In this document: piece after piece, positions 56,431 through 64,000 of the stretch | Layout: each line of letters starts with the position of its first letter | Position numbering within the stretch: the stretch's first letter is position 1 | Notes under the pieces: generated by a model | Seen by the model: only the letters and a program-made list of their open reading frames with translations | The model's database searches: none | Told to the model about the DNA's origin: nothing | Made by a program: the position numbers and the translations under genes | Assembly (NCBI RefSeq): GCF_019430945.1 | Contig: NZ_JAHYCB010000013.1 | Span: forward strand, 1-64,000 | DNA from: Neorhizobium populisoli | Lineage (GTDB): Bacteria > Pseudomonadota > Alphaproteobacteria > Rhizobiales > Rhizobiaceae | Length of the DNA stretch: 64,000 nt | Direction of reading: 5' to 3'

Positions 56431-56756
56431 AAAACGTATTAGCGCTCGCTTATTGCCATTTGTCAGGACGCCTATCTTTCATGTCGCGGCGCGTTGAAAG
56501 CTATTCGAAGCCATTGCTGAGCGGAGAGTCAGTCCAGACGACGCCGTAGAGTTCGACGCTTGCTTGTGCGGCACACAACAACAAGACGGCGGAAAGGCAG
56601 CAGACGCCAACGAACTTGAGAAGACGAGACAAGCACCGGACCTCCAAAACGATTATGGTGGTTATAGTCTCGAAACGTTGGTATCAGGTGAAAAGACTTG
56701 GTTACAATCTGGTGAGGGTTGCGGCGCATTCGATCTAGGCGCGACCCCGCAGCCGA
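56431..56756. other. Intergenic stretch, no gene recognised
   Basis: Apart from the putative sRNA promoter at 56437-56466, about 300 bases contain only short frames without start signals. Confidence 0.4.
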
Positions 56757-57125
56757 TCATCGCTCAGGAAGAGCTTTGCACCATGACTGCACATCAAGCA
56801 AAAGCACTATGATGAAGCCTCCGCGAGCTATACTTGCGCAATTAAATCGGGATGAGGTAGACAGAAACGAAGGCATTACCGATATCCAAGCATAGCCTAA
56901 GACCAGGCCCGCTGCTACCGCAGCACAAGCGCCGCCCTTCGCCGCTACTTTGCTTCCAGTATAAGACCAGTGTACGAGCGCGATTCCAGCGAAGGATATT
57001 CCGTGAAACAGGACTATAAAGAGCCAGATTAGCGTCCTGCGCCCATAGTGAAGTGTGAACCCCTGTCCCAATGCGGAAAGCATAGCGGGACCTAGAACTT
57101 TACCGAAAACGAGAAACTCCTGCAA
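56757..57125 (-). CDS. Small membrane protein of unknown function
   Basis: A 122-residue protein with three to four hydrophobic segments: TLIWLFIVLFHGISFAGIAL, GGACAAVAAGLVLGYAWISV and GGFIIVLLLDVQ. The start is taken as TTG at 57125, six bases after AGGAGG (sequence LQEFLVFGKVLG). A shorter version would begin at ATG 57083, and the frame stays open further upstream without a site. It resembles no family I know. The strong ribosome-binding site makes it more likely to be real than the other frames in this degraded area. Confidence 0.45.
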   Translation of the reverse strand: MQEFLVFGKVLGPAMLSALGQGFTLHYGRRTLIWLFIVLFHGISFAGIALVHWSYTGSKVAAKGGACAAVAAGLVLGYAWISVMPSFLSTSSRFNCASIARGGFIIVLLLDVQSWCKALPER

Positions 57126-57804
57126 AGTACTCCTCCTCTTCGCGCCGAGAGCCGCATTGTCATGGATAAGTTGCTTCGCTATGCGGCGGGGGGATCGACC
57201 CAGCTGAAGCGAGGTAGCCACCGTAAACTGTGATCGCAATGGACCAAAGCGGACCCCGCCGCGCTTCGCGGTTGATGCTCGTCTTCTGCGCTTGAACAGC
57301 ACAGAGCGGTACGTGGAAACAATTTCGGATTACCAAGGCCGTATTCCGGCCGCTTCATTACTGCGGTAGAGCTCGCATCCCTGCGAGATGACACGGGCGA
57401 CTGGTCGTACCAAGGCTTCGCTGAATACGATGCTCCATCGGGCTCTGACTTTGAGTTGTACGACTTGCACTACAACATCGGCCTTAACGGATATGACTAT
57501 AAACGGCTTCAGGCTACCCCCTTTGCCGCAGCGATGGACGCGCTTTGAAGCGTCTTCGATGGGGAGTGCCTTTAGGCACCTTAGAATGTCCGCAGATTTC
57601 GTCGCAACTCGAGTAGAACATAGCTATTAGCTTGTACACTGGAGGCCGAAAGCATGCCCCCGCGCCAGAACTCTCTCGATGAGGGTGCACCAGCTTACGT
57701 TGAGAAGGCTGCATAGCCCGCTATTACCACAGCCATTATGATAACCCAAAACCAGAATGGCGAACGCAACGGATTCATCGATCATTCGTTTCAAATAGCA
57801 ATAC
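57126..57804. other. Degraded region with a start-less open frame
   Basis: On the plus strand 57276-57548 a 90-codon frame lies between stops and reads GRFITAVELASLRDDTGDWS, then SDFELYDLHYNIGLNGYDY, ending AAAMDAL. The composition is protein-like, but there is no usable start codon, so it is probably the tail of a lost gene. Nothing else was recognised. Confidence 0.4.
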
Positions 57805-57832
57805 GAAAAAAGCCCGGTTTCCCGGGCTTTTC
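57805..57832 (-). terminator. Rho-independent terminator of the secreted-protein gene
   Basis: AAAAGCCCGG and CCGGGCTTTT form a 10-bp stem; on the minus strand it is followed by a T tract. It lies 16 bases past the stop at 57848. Confidence 0.85.
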
Positions 57833-57847
57833 GAGGTTATGACCAAG

Positions 57848-58144
57848 TTACTTGTTTACGCAAGCCGGGTTGGTCGCGTTGGTGTCGGTCTTGGCGCTGC
57901 CAGCGGCGCCTGCGCCAGCCGTTGAGGATGGGCAGTCCTTCATTGCGTCCTGGGGAGTGGTCCCGGATGTGCTGTTAGTCATCATGTTGTCTTTTGCGGT
58001 CGGCTGCATCGTCGTTGCTGCACCAGAACCGCCGCTCTGGTTAGAGTTGCCGCCGTTACCGCTTCCAGAGTTACCAGCGCCCTGAGCAAAAGCGGAAGTA
58101 GCGAGGCCGATGGTGAGGATCGAGGCTGCAAGAATCTTATACAT
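57848..58144 (-). CDS. Small secreted Gly/Asn/Ser-rich protein
   Basis: A 98-residue protein with a clear Sec signal peptide (MYKILAASILTIGLATSAFA, cleavage before QGAGN). The mature part is a low-complexity Gly, Asn, Ser, Thr and Ala sequence with cysteines in KDCPSS and PACVNK, which could form a disulfide. GGGAG lies before the ATG, an EcfG-type motif about 35 bases upstream and a terminator just downstream, so it is a complete single-gene unit. It is the likely paralogue of 1606-1887. Function unknown, probably a periplasmic stress protein. Confidence 0.75.
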   Translation of the reverse strand: MYKILAASILTIGLATSAFAQGAGNSGSGNGGNSNQSGGSGAATTMQPTAKDNMMTNSTSGTTPQDAMKDCPSSTAGAGAAGSAKTDTNATNPACVNK

Positions 58145-58178
58145 TGGTGGGTTCTCCCTGGTTACGTTGCGCTATCCG

Positions 58179-58203
58179 AACAGTCGGCAGAGGGATAAGT
58201 TCC
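58179..58203 (-). promoter_or_regulatory. EcfG/RpoE2-type promoter motif
   Basis: Minus-strand GGAAC (58203-58199), 17 bases, GTT (58181-58179), 35 bases before the start of the secreted-protein gene. Confidence 0.6.
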
Positions 58204-58411
58204 GGGGGCGAGTCGCGAATGCCGGCGCGCTCGAGAGCGCTCAGTTGTCAAGGATGCCAACGACCGGTTAGGGGGGCGCGCCCTCGTGACGGTTCAAAAC
58301 CAATATGGGCTCAGAAGTGTTCCAAAGCTAGAGCGCTGCTTACATGTCTCGGACGAACTTCGAGACCCGTTGGCACCGCAAAAGAGTCACGAAGTTCGGG
58401 ACAGTCATGAG

Positions 58412-58603
58412 CTACGACAGGAGTTCGCCGAAAAAGTCAAATGTCACGCCGGGCTTCGCTCCGATCAGGTAACCGGCACCCCCTCCAAATGGGAAGAAGA
58501 GCATCGCGCCCAGCCATCCCGCCAAGATCGCACCTAACCAAGCGCCGCCAATAATGCCGGCGCCGGTTGTGATGATAGCGATGATCGCCTGCAGTTTGCT
58601 CAT
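58412..58603 (-). CDS. Small glycine-rich membrane protein
   Basis: A 63-residue hydrophobic protein with two close helices: IIAIITTGAGIIGGAWLGAI and GWLGAMLFFPFGGGAGYLIG. Repeated GxxxG-like spacing suggests tight helix packing, as in glycine-zipper proteins. The ATG at 58603 has no good ribosome-binding site; an in-frame extension to 58639 has none either. Unknown function. Confidence 0.5.
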   Translation of the reverse strand: MSKLQAIIAIITTGAGIIGGAWLGAILAGWLGAMLFFPFGGGAGYLIGAKPGVTFDFFGELLS

Positions 58604-58749
58604 GAGGGAAAAGATGTGAACCCTGTAGCGGCCATTCAAGAGGCCGCATTCTCACAACATCCGGTACTAACCAGCCTCCCGGATCGACATCAGGAGCGTC
58701 CAACGATCGAGCGGTTCATCGTCTACAAGTGCAAGAAGGAAATGAGCCG

Positions 58750-59025
58750 ATGACCTGCCGTATATTAATCGTCGAAGACCAGCCGCTCATAGCCCTCTAT
58801 TTGGAAGAGGTCGTCATCGAACTTGGATATAAGCCAGTTGGAATGGCTTCGACAAAATCCAAGGCCCTTTCGCTAGGTGTGAACGCGGATGTCGCCTTGA
58901 TTGACGTAGACTTACTCGATGGTCCCACGGGTCCGGAGATAGGTTGGGATTGCCCGATGATCGGACCTTCAACGGGTGCTGCCCGGCTTGCGGAGGAATA
59001 TGCTCGTCTGGGTGGGAACTTATAG
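58750..59025 (+). pseudogene. Truncated receiver-domain protein
   Basis: The first 62 residues are a good receiver: RILIVEDQPLIALYLEEVVI, then ADVALIDVDLLDGPTGPEIG with the phospho-acceptor. After this the sequence leaves the family (WDCPMIGPSTGAARL) and stops, so beta strands 4-5 and the conserved lysine are missing. The break near 58942 is a probable recombination or deletion junction. The start ATG has AAGGA upstream. Confidence 0.65.
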
Positions 59026-59180
59026 CCAAACTCGACGACAACATTGTCAGCACTCGGCTTTGGGACGGCGAGCCAGAAGCCGCCGCTGGATTTTGGCGCA
59101 CGAACGTTGCGTCGTTGTCAGACGACAAACAGCGGGAGGTCGAAACCAACCTCCCTAACATGAACCCGGACCCGGAGTGA
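58944..59180 (+). other. Open frame with Cys pairs beside ku, possible gene remnant
   Basis: A frame overlapping the receiver break reads NGCCPACGGICSSGWELIAK, then LDDNIVSTRLWDGEPEAAAG and ends NMNPDPE four bases before the first ku gene. The composition is protein-like, but the only possible start is a TTG without a convincing site. It is probably the C-terminal part of a gene joined here by the same deletion that truncated the receiver. Confidence 0.35.
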
Positions 59181-59184
59181 TTAA

Positions 59185-60093
59185 ATGGCAGCGCATCGTG
59201 CTCAGTGGAAAGGTCATCTAAAGGTTGGGGAGGTTAGCTGCGCCGTAGGCCTGTACTCCGCTGCTTCGACGTCGGACCGCATCAGCTTCCACATGCTGAA
59301 CGCGAAGACCGGAAACCGGCTCAAGCGGGAGTTCATCGACAGCGAGACGGAAGAGGTCGTGGAACGCGACCAGCAGGTCAAAGGATTCGAAACCGGGAGC
59401 GGCGACTACATCATGATCGACCCCGACGAAGTCGCGGCGGTCGTTCCCGACTCCGATAAGATGCTCGAAGCAGAGGCATTTATTCCGTGCGGTGATGTCG
59501 ATGATGTCTACTTCGACAAGCCGTACTACCTGGTCCCGGTTGATGATGAGGCGAATGATGCGTTCAGCTGCATCAGAGATGCGTTGAAGAAGACGAACGC
59601 AACGGCCGTTGCGCGCACCGTCCTATTCAGAAGAATGCGAACGGTCCTGATCCGGCCTCACGGACTTGGCCTGATCGCAACGACATTAAACTTCGATTAC
59701 GAGGTGCGCTCGTCGGAAGAAGCGTTCAAGGACGTCGCCAGGGTGAAGGTCGAAGGAGAAATGCTTGACCTCGCCAAGCATATTATAAGCACCAAGATCG
59801 GGGAGTTCGATCCGGGAACGACCGATGACAGATACGAGACCGCCCTCGCTGCCTTAGTCGAAGCGAAGGCCAACGGAAAATCCTTGCCGAAGCCGAAGCC
59901 GGTTAAGGTATCCAAGCCTAACGACCTGTTGAAGGCATTGCGTGAAAGCGCCGGGATGGACAAAGGGGCGGCGAAAAAGCCGAAGGCCGCGACCACGAGC
60001 GCCGGAAAGAAGAAAGCATCCACCGCCAAGAAAACAACTTCGAAGTCTTCTAAAACTTCGTCTGGCAAAACCTTGCAAAGGAAGGCAAGCTGA
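59185..60093 (+). CDS. ku: Ku DNA end-binding protein
   Basis: A 302-residue bacterial Ku. The beta-barrel core starts HRAQWKGHLKVGEVSCAVGL and contains RISFHMLNAKTGNRLKREFI, VERDQQVKGFETGSGDYIMI and VYFDKPYYLVP. The C-terminal 70 residues form a long Lys/Ala/Ser/Thr tail (AKKPKAATTSAGKKK), which in this family binds DNA and helps recruit LigD. GGAG precedes the ATG. It is followed two bases later by a second Ku gene, and the pair is expected to form a heterodimer or alternative homodimers that thread onto double-strand breaks. Confidence 0.93.
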   Translation: MAAHRAQWKGHLKVGEVSCAVGLYSAASTSDRISFHMLNAKTGNRLKREFIDSETEEVVERDQQVKGFETGSGDYIMIDPDEVAAVVPDSDKMLEAEAFIPCGDVDDVYFDKPYYLVPVDDEANDAFSCIRDALKKTNATAVARTVLFRRMRTVLIRPHGLGLIATTLNFDYEVRSSEEAFKDVARVKVEGEMLDLAKHIISTKIGEFDPGTTDDRYETALAALVEAKANGKSLPKPKPVKVSKPNDLLKALRESAGMDKGAAKKPKAATTSAGKKKASTAKKTTSKSSKTSSGKTLQRKAS

Positions 60094-60095
60094 TC

Positions 60096-60914
60096 ATGGC
60101 ACCCCGTCGTCCCTACTGGCGCGGCTATTTGAAGCTGTCGCTCGTCACCTGCCCCGTCGCTATGACGCCCGCCAAATCCGAAAGCGAGAAGGTTAGATTT
60201 CACACTCTCAACGAGAAGACCGGCAAACGCGTCGTCTCTCACTACCTCGATAGTGTCACCGGCAAGCCGGTCAAGGATGAGGACGAAGCGAAAGGCTACG
60301 AGCGCGGCGAGAACGATTACGTCATCCTGACCGACGAAGACCTGGAAGCGGTCGAGTTGGAGACGGTGCGGACAATCGACATCGAAAAATTCGTAGCACG
60401 AGACAGCATCGAGTGGGTTTATTTCGACACACCGTATTACCTCACCGTCAACGAGAAGATAGGCGATGAAGCCTTTGCGGTTATCAGAGAGGCAATGAAG
60501 GCGCAGGACGTGGTCGGCGTCTCGCGGGTCGTGCTGGGACGGCGTGAAAGAGCGGTGATTTTGGCGCCACGCGGAGAAGGGATCGTTGTATGGACTCTGC
60601 GCTACGGAGACGAAGTTCGTCCCGAAACCGATTACTTCACGGGCATCGATAAAAAGTCGGACGCCAAAGGCGTCGAGGCCATAGAGAAGATTATCAAGAA
60701 GCGGCTGAAGTACTGGTCGCCTACTATGGTTTCTGATCCGATCCAAGAGAGTTTGCTGCAGCTGATCGCGGACAAGAAAAAGCAAAGCAAACCGACGAGA
60801 AAGACTACCAAGGCATCTACCGGCGACAAGGAGTCGAAGTCGAATGTCGTCAGCATCATGGATGCGCTGAAGAAGTCGGTCGCCAAGGAGCTTAAGGCGC
60901 GCAAAGCAGGCTAG
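60096..60914 (+). CDS. ku: Ku DNA end-binding protein, second copy
   Basis: A 272-residue Ku related to but clearly different from the first. Core motifs: RPYWRGYLKLSLVTCPVAMT, VRFHTLNEKTGKRVVSHYLD, YERGENDYVILTDEDLEAVE and VYFDTPYYLTV. The C-terminal tail is shorter and less basic (KSNVVSIMDALKKSVAKELK), a minimal helix like that which binds LigD in other Ku proteins. Its start lies right after the TGA of the first ku gene, with AAAGGAAGG upstream, so they are translated together. Confidence 0.92.
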   Translation: MAPRRPYWRGYLKLSLVTCPVAMTPAKSESEKVRFHTLNEKTGKRVVSHYLDSVTGKPVKDEDEAKGYERGENDYVILTDEDLEAVELETVRTIDIEKFVARDSIEWVYFDTPYYLTVNEKIGDEAFAVIREAMKAQDVVGVSRVVLGRRERAVILAPRGEGIVVWTLRYGDEVRPETDYFTGIDKKSDAKGVEAIEKIIKKRLKYWSPTMVSDPIQESLLQLIADKKKQSKPTRKTTKASTGDKESKSNVVSIMDALKKSVAKELKARKAG

Positions 60915-60950
60915 CCTTTGTTGCTGATTGCATCGCTCTATCTTGGTGAG

Positions 60951-61244
60951 ATGAGACTTGCGCGTGCCATCATTCTGCAGAACCCTGTGCCAAAGAGCTT
61001 ACGTCTTAAAGCGCTGATCGATCAGTGCTTGACTGATGGTGTGGCTTTGATTGCGATATGCGGACGGGATGCCTTTGCCTTGGAAGCAGAGGTTGACTGG
61101 AAAATTATAGGCGACGGCCCCCTGCCGCGTGGCCTATTTTTTACTTCTGCCCACATCGCTGACGACGATCAGGGTGGTCTATCGGACGAATCGCACTGGC
61201 CGGTTCATTTTCAGCAGGCGATGGTATCGACCACATCCTGTTAA
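60951..61244 (+). CDS. Small protein between ku and ligase genes
   Basis: A 97-residue soluble protein, taken to start at ATG 60951 behind GGTGAG; an open TTG-started frame begins at 60918. It has an alpha/beta pattern, RAIILQNPVPKSLRLKALID then GVALIAICGRDAFALEAEVD and RGLFFTSAHI. It loosely recalls DUF7684-type proteins of Rhizobiales, but I am not certain. Its place within the end-joining cluster is suggestive only. Confidence 0.45.
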   Translation: MRLARAIILQNPVPKSLRLKALIDQCLTDGVALIAICGRDAFALEAEVDWKIIGDGPLPRGLFFTSAHIADDDQGGLSDESHWPVHFQQAMVSTTSC

Positions 61245-61387
61245 TCGGGCGACGTTCCTGAAAGATCGTGCATTCCAATAACATTAAGCAATCTCGGCTT
61301 GAGGCTAGGCACGTAAGGAACGAATCGGAGCCGAAACAATTGAATCCCGGATTAGAGGGTAAGGTACTCTCCATCCGAGGTCATGTA

Positions 61388-62425
61388 ATGCGTCGCCCCT
61401 CAAAGCCCCTTCTCCACGATGATAGCGTCGCGAAATCGCGGCCCCGCAGGGCGAGAGACCCTGCCCAGCCCAATCTTCCATTCGACAGGATGCCGGAGAG
61501 GATCGAGCCCGCTTTGGCCCTTCTCAAGCCAAAACCGCCCTCCGGTCCCGACTGGACATACGAGGTCAAATTCGATGGGTATCGTTTAGCGGTACACATC
61601 GAGCATGGTAACGTCCGTATCTTGACACGAGGCGGCCATGACTGGACCCGTCGTTTTCCGGCCATCAAAGACGCGGCTAAAAAACTTAACGTCGGAACCG
61701 CCATTCTCGACGGAGAGGCCGTCATTCTTGACGACCGGGGCCGCTCAGATTTTGGCGCTTTACAACGGTCGCTCGGCGGACGTGGTGGAAAGAAGGTTTC
61801 AGCCGAAGCAATCTTTTTTGCCTTCGATGTCATGTATTTCGATGGTCACCTCCTGACGAATACTGAACTATCGGTGAGACGTCACCTGTTGACGGATTTC
61901 CTCGACGGCGCAACCGGCGCGATCCAGCTCTCCGAGGAAGTCGAGGGCGATGGCGACGACCTGCTGGAGAAAGCGTGCGAATACGGCCTTGAAGGGATCA
62001 TCGCCAAGCATCGCGACAGCAAATATCGATCCGGCCGCACCGGCGATTGGCTCAAGATCAAATGCGTGCAGAGTGAGAGCTTTTTCGTCATAGGATACGA
62101 GAAAAGCAGCGTGGCGCGAGGCGGCATCGGCAGTCTGTTGTTGGCGGCGCGACAGGGTGATGGCCTAAGGTCAGTGGGATCAGTCGGCACTGGCTTTAAG
62201 GAGCGCGACGCAATTGAACTGAAACAAATGCTCGATGAGCTAAAAACGAAGCGACCAGCCGTCCCGTTAAAGGGAAGAAATCTCGTGTTTGCGCAGCCGA
62301 CCCTGATCGCTGAAATCCACTTTCGCGGCTGGACAAGCGATGGAAACCTGCGGCACGCCTCGTACAAGGGCCTTCGTGATGAGCAGGATAATTCGAAGGT
62401 TTTTAAGCTGACGGACACGGATTAA
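61388..62425 (+). CDS. ligD: ATP-dependent DNA ligase, LigD ligase-domain type
   Basis: A 345-residue stand-alone ATP-dependent ligase. Motif I is YEVKFDGYR with the adenylated lysine at about K61. ILDGEAVILD is motif III, FAFDVMYFDG motif IIIa, LEGIIAKHRDSKYRSGRTGD motif IV and WLKIKC motif V. An OB domain of about 110 residues completes the catalytic core. The polymerase and phosphoesterase domains of full LigD are absent. The start used follows GAGG; an upstream frame without a site exists. With the two Ku proteins it can seal DNA double-strand breaks. Confidence 0.9.
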   Translation: MRRPSKPLLHDDSVAKSRPRRARDPAQPNLPFDRMPERIEPALALLKPKPPSGPDWTYEVKFDGYRLAVHIEHGNVRILTRGGHDWTRRFPAIKDAAKKLNVGTAILDGEAVILDDRGRSDFGALQRSLGGRGGKKVSAEAIFFAFDVMYFDGHLLTNTELSVRRHLLTDFLDGATGAIQLSEEVEGDGDDLLEKACEYGLEGIIAKHRDSKYRSGRTGDWLKIKCVQSESFFVIGYEKSSVARGGIGSLLLAARQGDGLRSVGSVGTGFKERDAIELKQMLDELKTKRPAVPLKGRNLVFAQPTLIAEIHFRGWTSDGNLRHASYKGLRDEQDNSKVFKLTDTD

Positions 62426-63446
62426 ACAAGGATGACCAGTTTTGTGGCGGAGGAAAATACCGTTCGTTTAACTCCGCATTCTAACTCAATGCGTGTGTAG
62501 GCCGGTCGTGTCTCGAATACAGGGTTCAGGTCGGTTGGAATGGGATGACATTGTTGCCGCGCATGAACGCGAGAGCACCATCCGTCTCGATTGCCTGGAC
62601 TAGACCAATTTATGCCCGGAACACATCTGCGCAACGCGGTCCTGCGCCGAAGCAAATCAGCCCATTCTCTGATCCGTTATTCGAAACGCCGACGATCCGG
62701 CAAGCTTTCAGGATGCGCTCATTTATCACATGCGCCGGTTCGGGGACAGTTACTGGCAGCTCTATCGTGCCGTGGTTCGTTTGACAGAGACCTTCGACAG
62801 CAAGACGCTTTTTGTCCTGGATCCAGGGCGAGAGTGTCCCCGCGGTCGGTTGCCAGTTTGGCCATCCTGCGCTGGATAGAGATGCGCTACAGAGTACCGG
62901 AAGGGTTTTTGAAGGAGAAGCTACCGCACCAGACGCGCTCCCTTTACGGTCATGATCCCGGCTACATCAGTCCGGCAGAGCGGCGGCGTATTTCCCTGCA
63001 TTTGCCGGATGATTTCAGCAGCCTGCCCTCGACTGGGTGCGCCGGCGTCACCTATGGCGGCGGTTCGCCTTCGCCGCGCACACTGACTCTGCTGCCAACG
63101 TGAATTTGCACATGGCCGAGGAACTCGACCATCCGGACCTGCTGCGCACTGCCGCGTCTTGCGATGGGAAATGGCAGACCTGATCCGTTTTTAAGACCTC
63201 GATGCTGACAGCGATAGGCTTACAGCGCAATGGGTCTGGGGCGAAGAAACTGCCTCTCAGAAGATCGAGCATCTCGGCTTGATGTTCGGCGCGCTTGCCG
63301 CCTCCCCGTCCGGTGTCGTCAAGGTCGAAGCGTCTTATGCTACCGGCTGCGCCAATCTTCCGCCAGTTCAAAACTATCAGGATCCTGCCATCCTGAATCT
63401 CGCTCCGACATTCGCTGGCGACATCTGATGCGCCAATGGCCTCGCC
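62426..63446. other. About 1 kb of gene relics
   Basis: Several plus-strand segments look coding but change frame repeatedly: DADDPASFQDALIYHMRRFG and SYWQLYRAVVRLTETFD near 62690-62810, LHMAEELDHPDLLRTAA near 63105-63160, and EETASQKIEHLGLMFGALAA near 63240-63300, ending at a TGA by 63428. I cannot name the parent genes. No intact gene, terminator or tRNA was seen. Confidence 0.45.
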
Positions 63447-64000
63447 TCAGACCGGCCGACCAGCCCCCTGGTGCAAAACGACGCCGAGCTCATGCCACTC
63501 GCGTCCGTCTTTTCGGATCAGATCATCTGCCGAGGCCGGCCCCATGCTACCGGGAGCATATGTATCCGGAAATGTGCCACCGCCCGCCCAGGCATCAAGA
63601 AACGGCTGGACTGCCGCCCATCCTGCTTCGATGCTATCCGCGCGCTGGAACAGAGTCTGGTCACCAATGAACAAATCGTAGATCAAGGATTCATAGCCGG
63701 TCGTTTGCCCGATATCGAACCTGTCAGCGTAGCGGAAGTCCATCGATACGGGAACGGTCTCAACCGATTGGCCGGGGCGCTTGATCGAGATCTCCATGCT
63801 CATTCCTTCATCCGGCTGAACCTGGATAACGAGCCGATTTGGCGGCAAGTGTCGTGTTACTTCGGTCTCGCGGAACTGAGCAAACGGCACCTTGTTAAAT
63901 GTGATGACAATTTCTGTGTCGCGCGCGGTCAAAGCCTTCCCCGTCCGAAGATAGAACGGCACTCCCGCCCAGCGCCAAGTGTCGGCGTAGAGCTTGAGAG
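63447..64000 (-). CDS. zwf: Glucose-6-phosphate 1-dehydrogenase, C-terminal part
   Basis: The frame runs off the right end of the window, so only about the last 184 residues are present. Motifs are LYADTWRWAGVPFYLRTGK, which contains the conserved RTGK, then EIVITFNKVPF, NRLVIQVQPDEGMSMEI, GYESLIYDLFIGDQTLFQRA and a tail ending DLIRKDGREWHELG. It oxidises glucose-6-phosphate to 6-phosphogluconolactone with NADP, entering the Entner-Doudoroff and pentose phosphate routes. Complete at its C-terminus and probably functional. Confidence 0.92.
   Translation of the reverse strand, partial: LKLYADTWRWAGVPFYLRTGKALTARDTEIVITFNKVPFAQFRETEVTRHLPPNRLVIQVQPDEGMSMEISIKRPGQSVETVPVSMDFRYADRFDIGQTTGYESLIYDLFIGDQTLFQRADSIEAGWAAVQPFLDAWAGGGTFPDTYAPGSMGPASADDLIRKDGREWHELGVVLHQGAGRPV

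Noticed and set aside
57388-57630. Plus-strand frame starting MTRATGRTKASL
   Set aside because: It lacks a good ribosome-binding site and overlaps the more protein-like, start-less frame at 57276-57548.

Overview
The window looks like chromosomal or chromid DNA of a Rhizobiales bacterium, most likely family Rhizobiaceae. The basis is high-GC coding sequence, two DUF982 proteins, a RIME-type intergenic repeat, EcfG/RpoE2-type promoter motifs (GGAAC-N17-GTT), a paired Ku locus, a second mfd-like gene and large ABC uptake operons. Species cannot be fixed from the sequence alone. No rRNA, tRNA, CRISPR array or complete insertion sequence was recognised.

Layout. 1-3.8 kb is an accessory edge: the end of an ISNCY-like element, broken lysE, mcp and livK remnants, small stress proteins, a frameshifted kaiB-like gene and a PPOX-fold protein. 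3.8-6.1 kb encodes a membrane chemoreceptor. 6.4-18.4 kb is a catabolic and uptake locus: an XRE-cupin regulator, GABA-type aminotransferase and TPP enzyme run rightward. An IclR regulator, two proteins of unknown function, an M19-family dipeptidase, a polyamine-type ABC transporter and RidA run leftward, several joined by ATGA overlaps. 18.4-20.2 kb is mostly degraded sequence.

20.2-31.2 kb is a compact leftward operon for a complete chemosensory pathway of unusual make-up: a soluble receptor with two signalling hairpins, a triple-CheW scaffold, CheB, CheR, CheA, a STAS protein, a CheY-like receiver, a CheC phosphatase and a PAS hybrid kinase. It has no flagellar genes beside it and may control something other than swimming. 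31.4-35.7 kb holds a stress-type receiver gene, an HWE-kinase relic and the mfd-like gene. 36.2-40.0 kb is a paoABC-type molybdenum aldehyde oxidoreductase.

40.8-43.6 kb carries DoxX and hydrolase genes and a broken PHA depolymerase. 43.8-55.1 kb is a sugar or sugar-acid utilisation locus: an ABC importer, SDR dehydrogenase, two enolase-superfamily enzymes, a DapA-family lyase, a KDGal kinase and an IclR-SMP-30 fusion. Two similar palindromes mark likely operators. 55.1-59.2 kb is again degraded, with small genes and a candidate sRNA. 59.2-62.4 kb encodes non-homologous end joining (two Ku proteins and a LigD-type ligase). The window ends inside zwf, after about 1 kb of relics.

How the parts fit: GGAAC-N17-GTT motifs precede the secreted protein genes at 1606 and 58144, the PPOX gene, the receiver at 31735, paoABC and possibly the mfd-like gene. 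This suggests that many of the scattered small loci belong to the general stress regulon.
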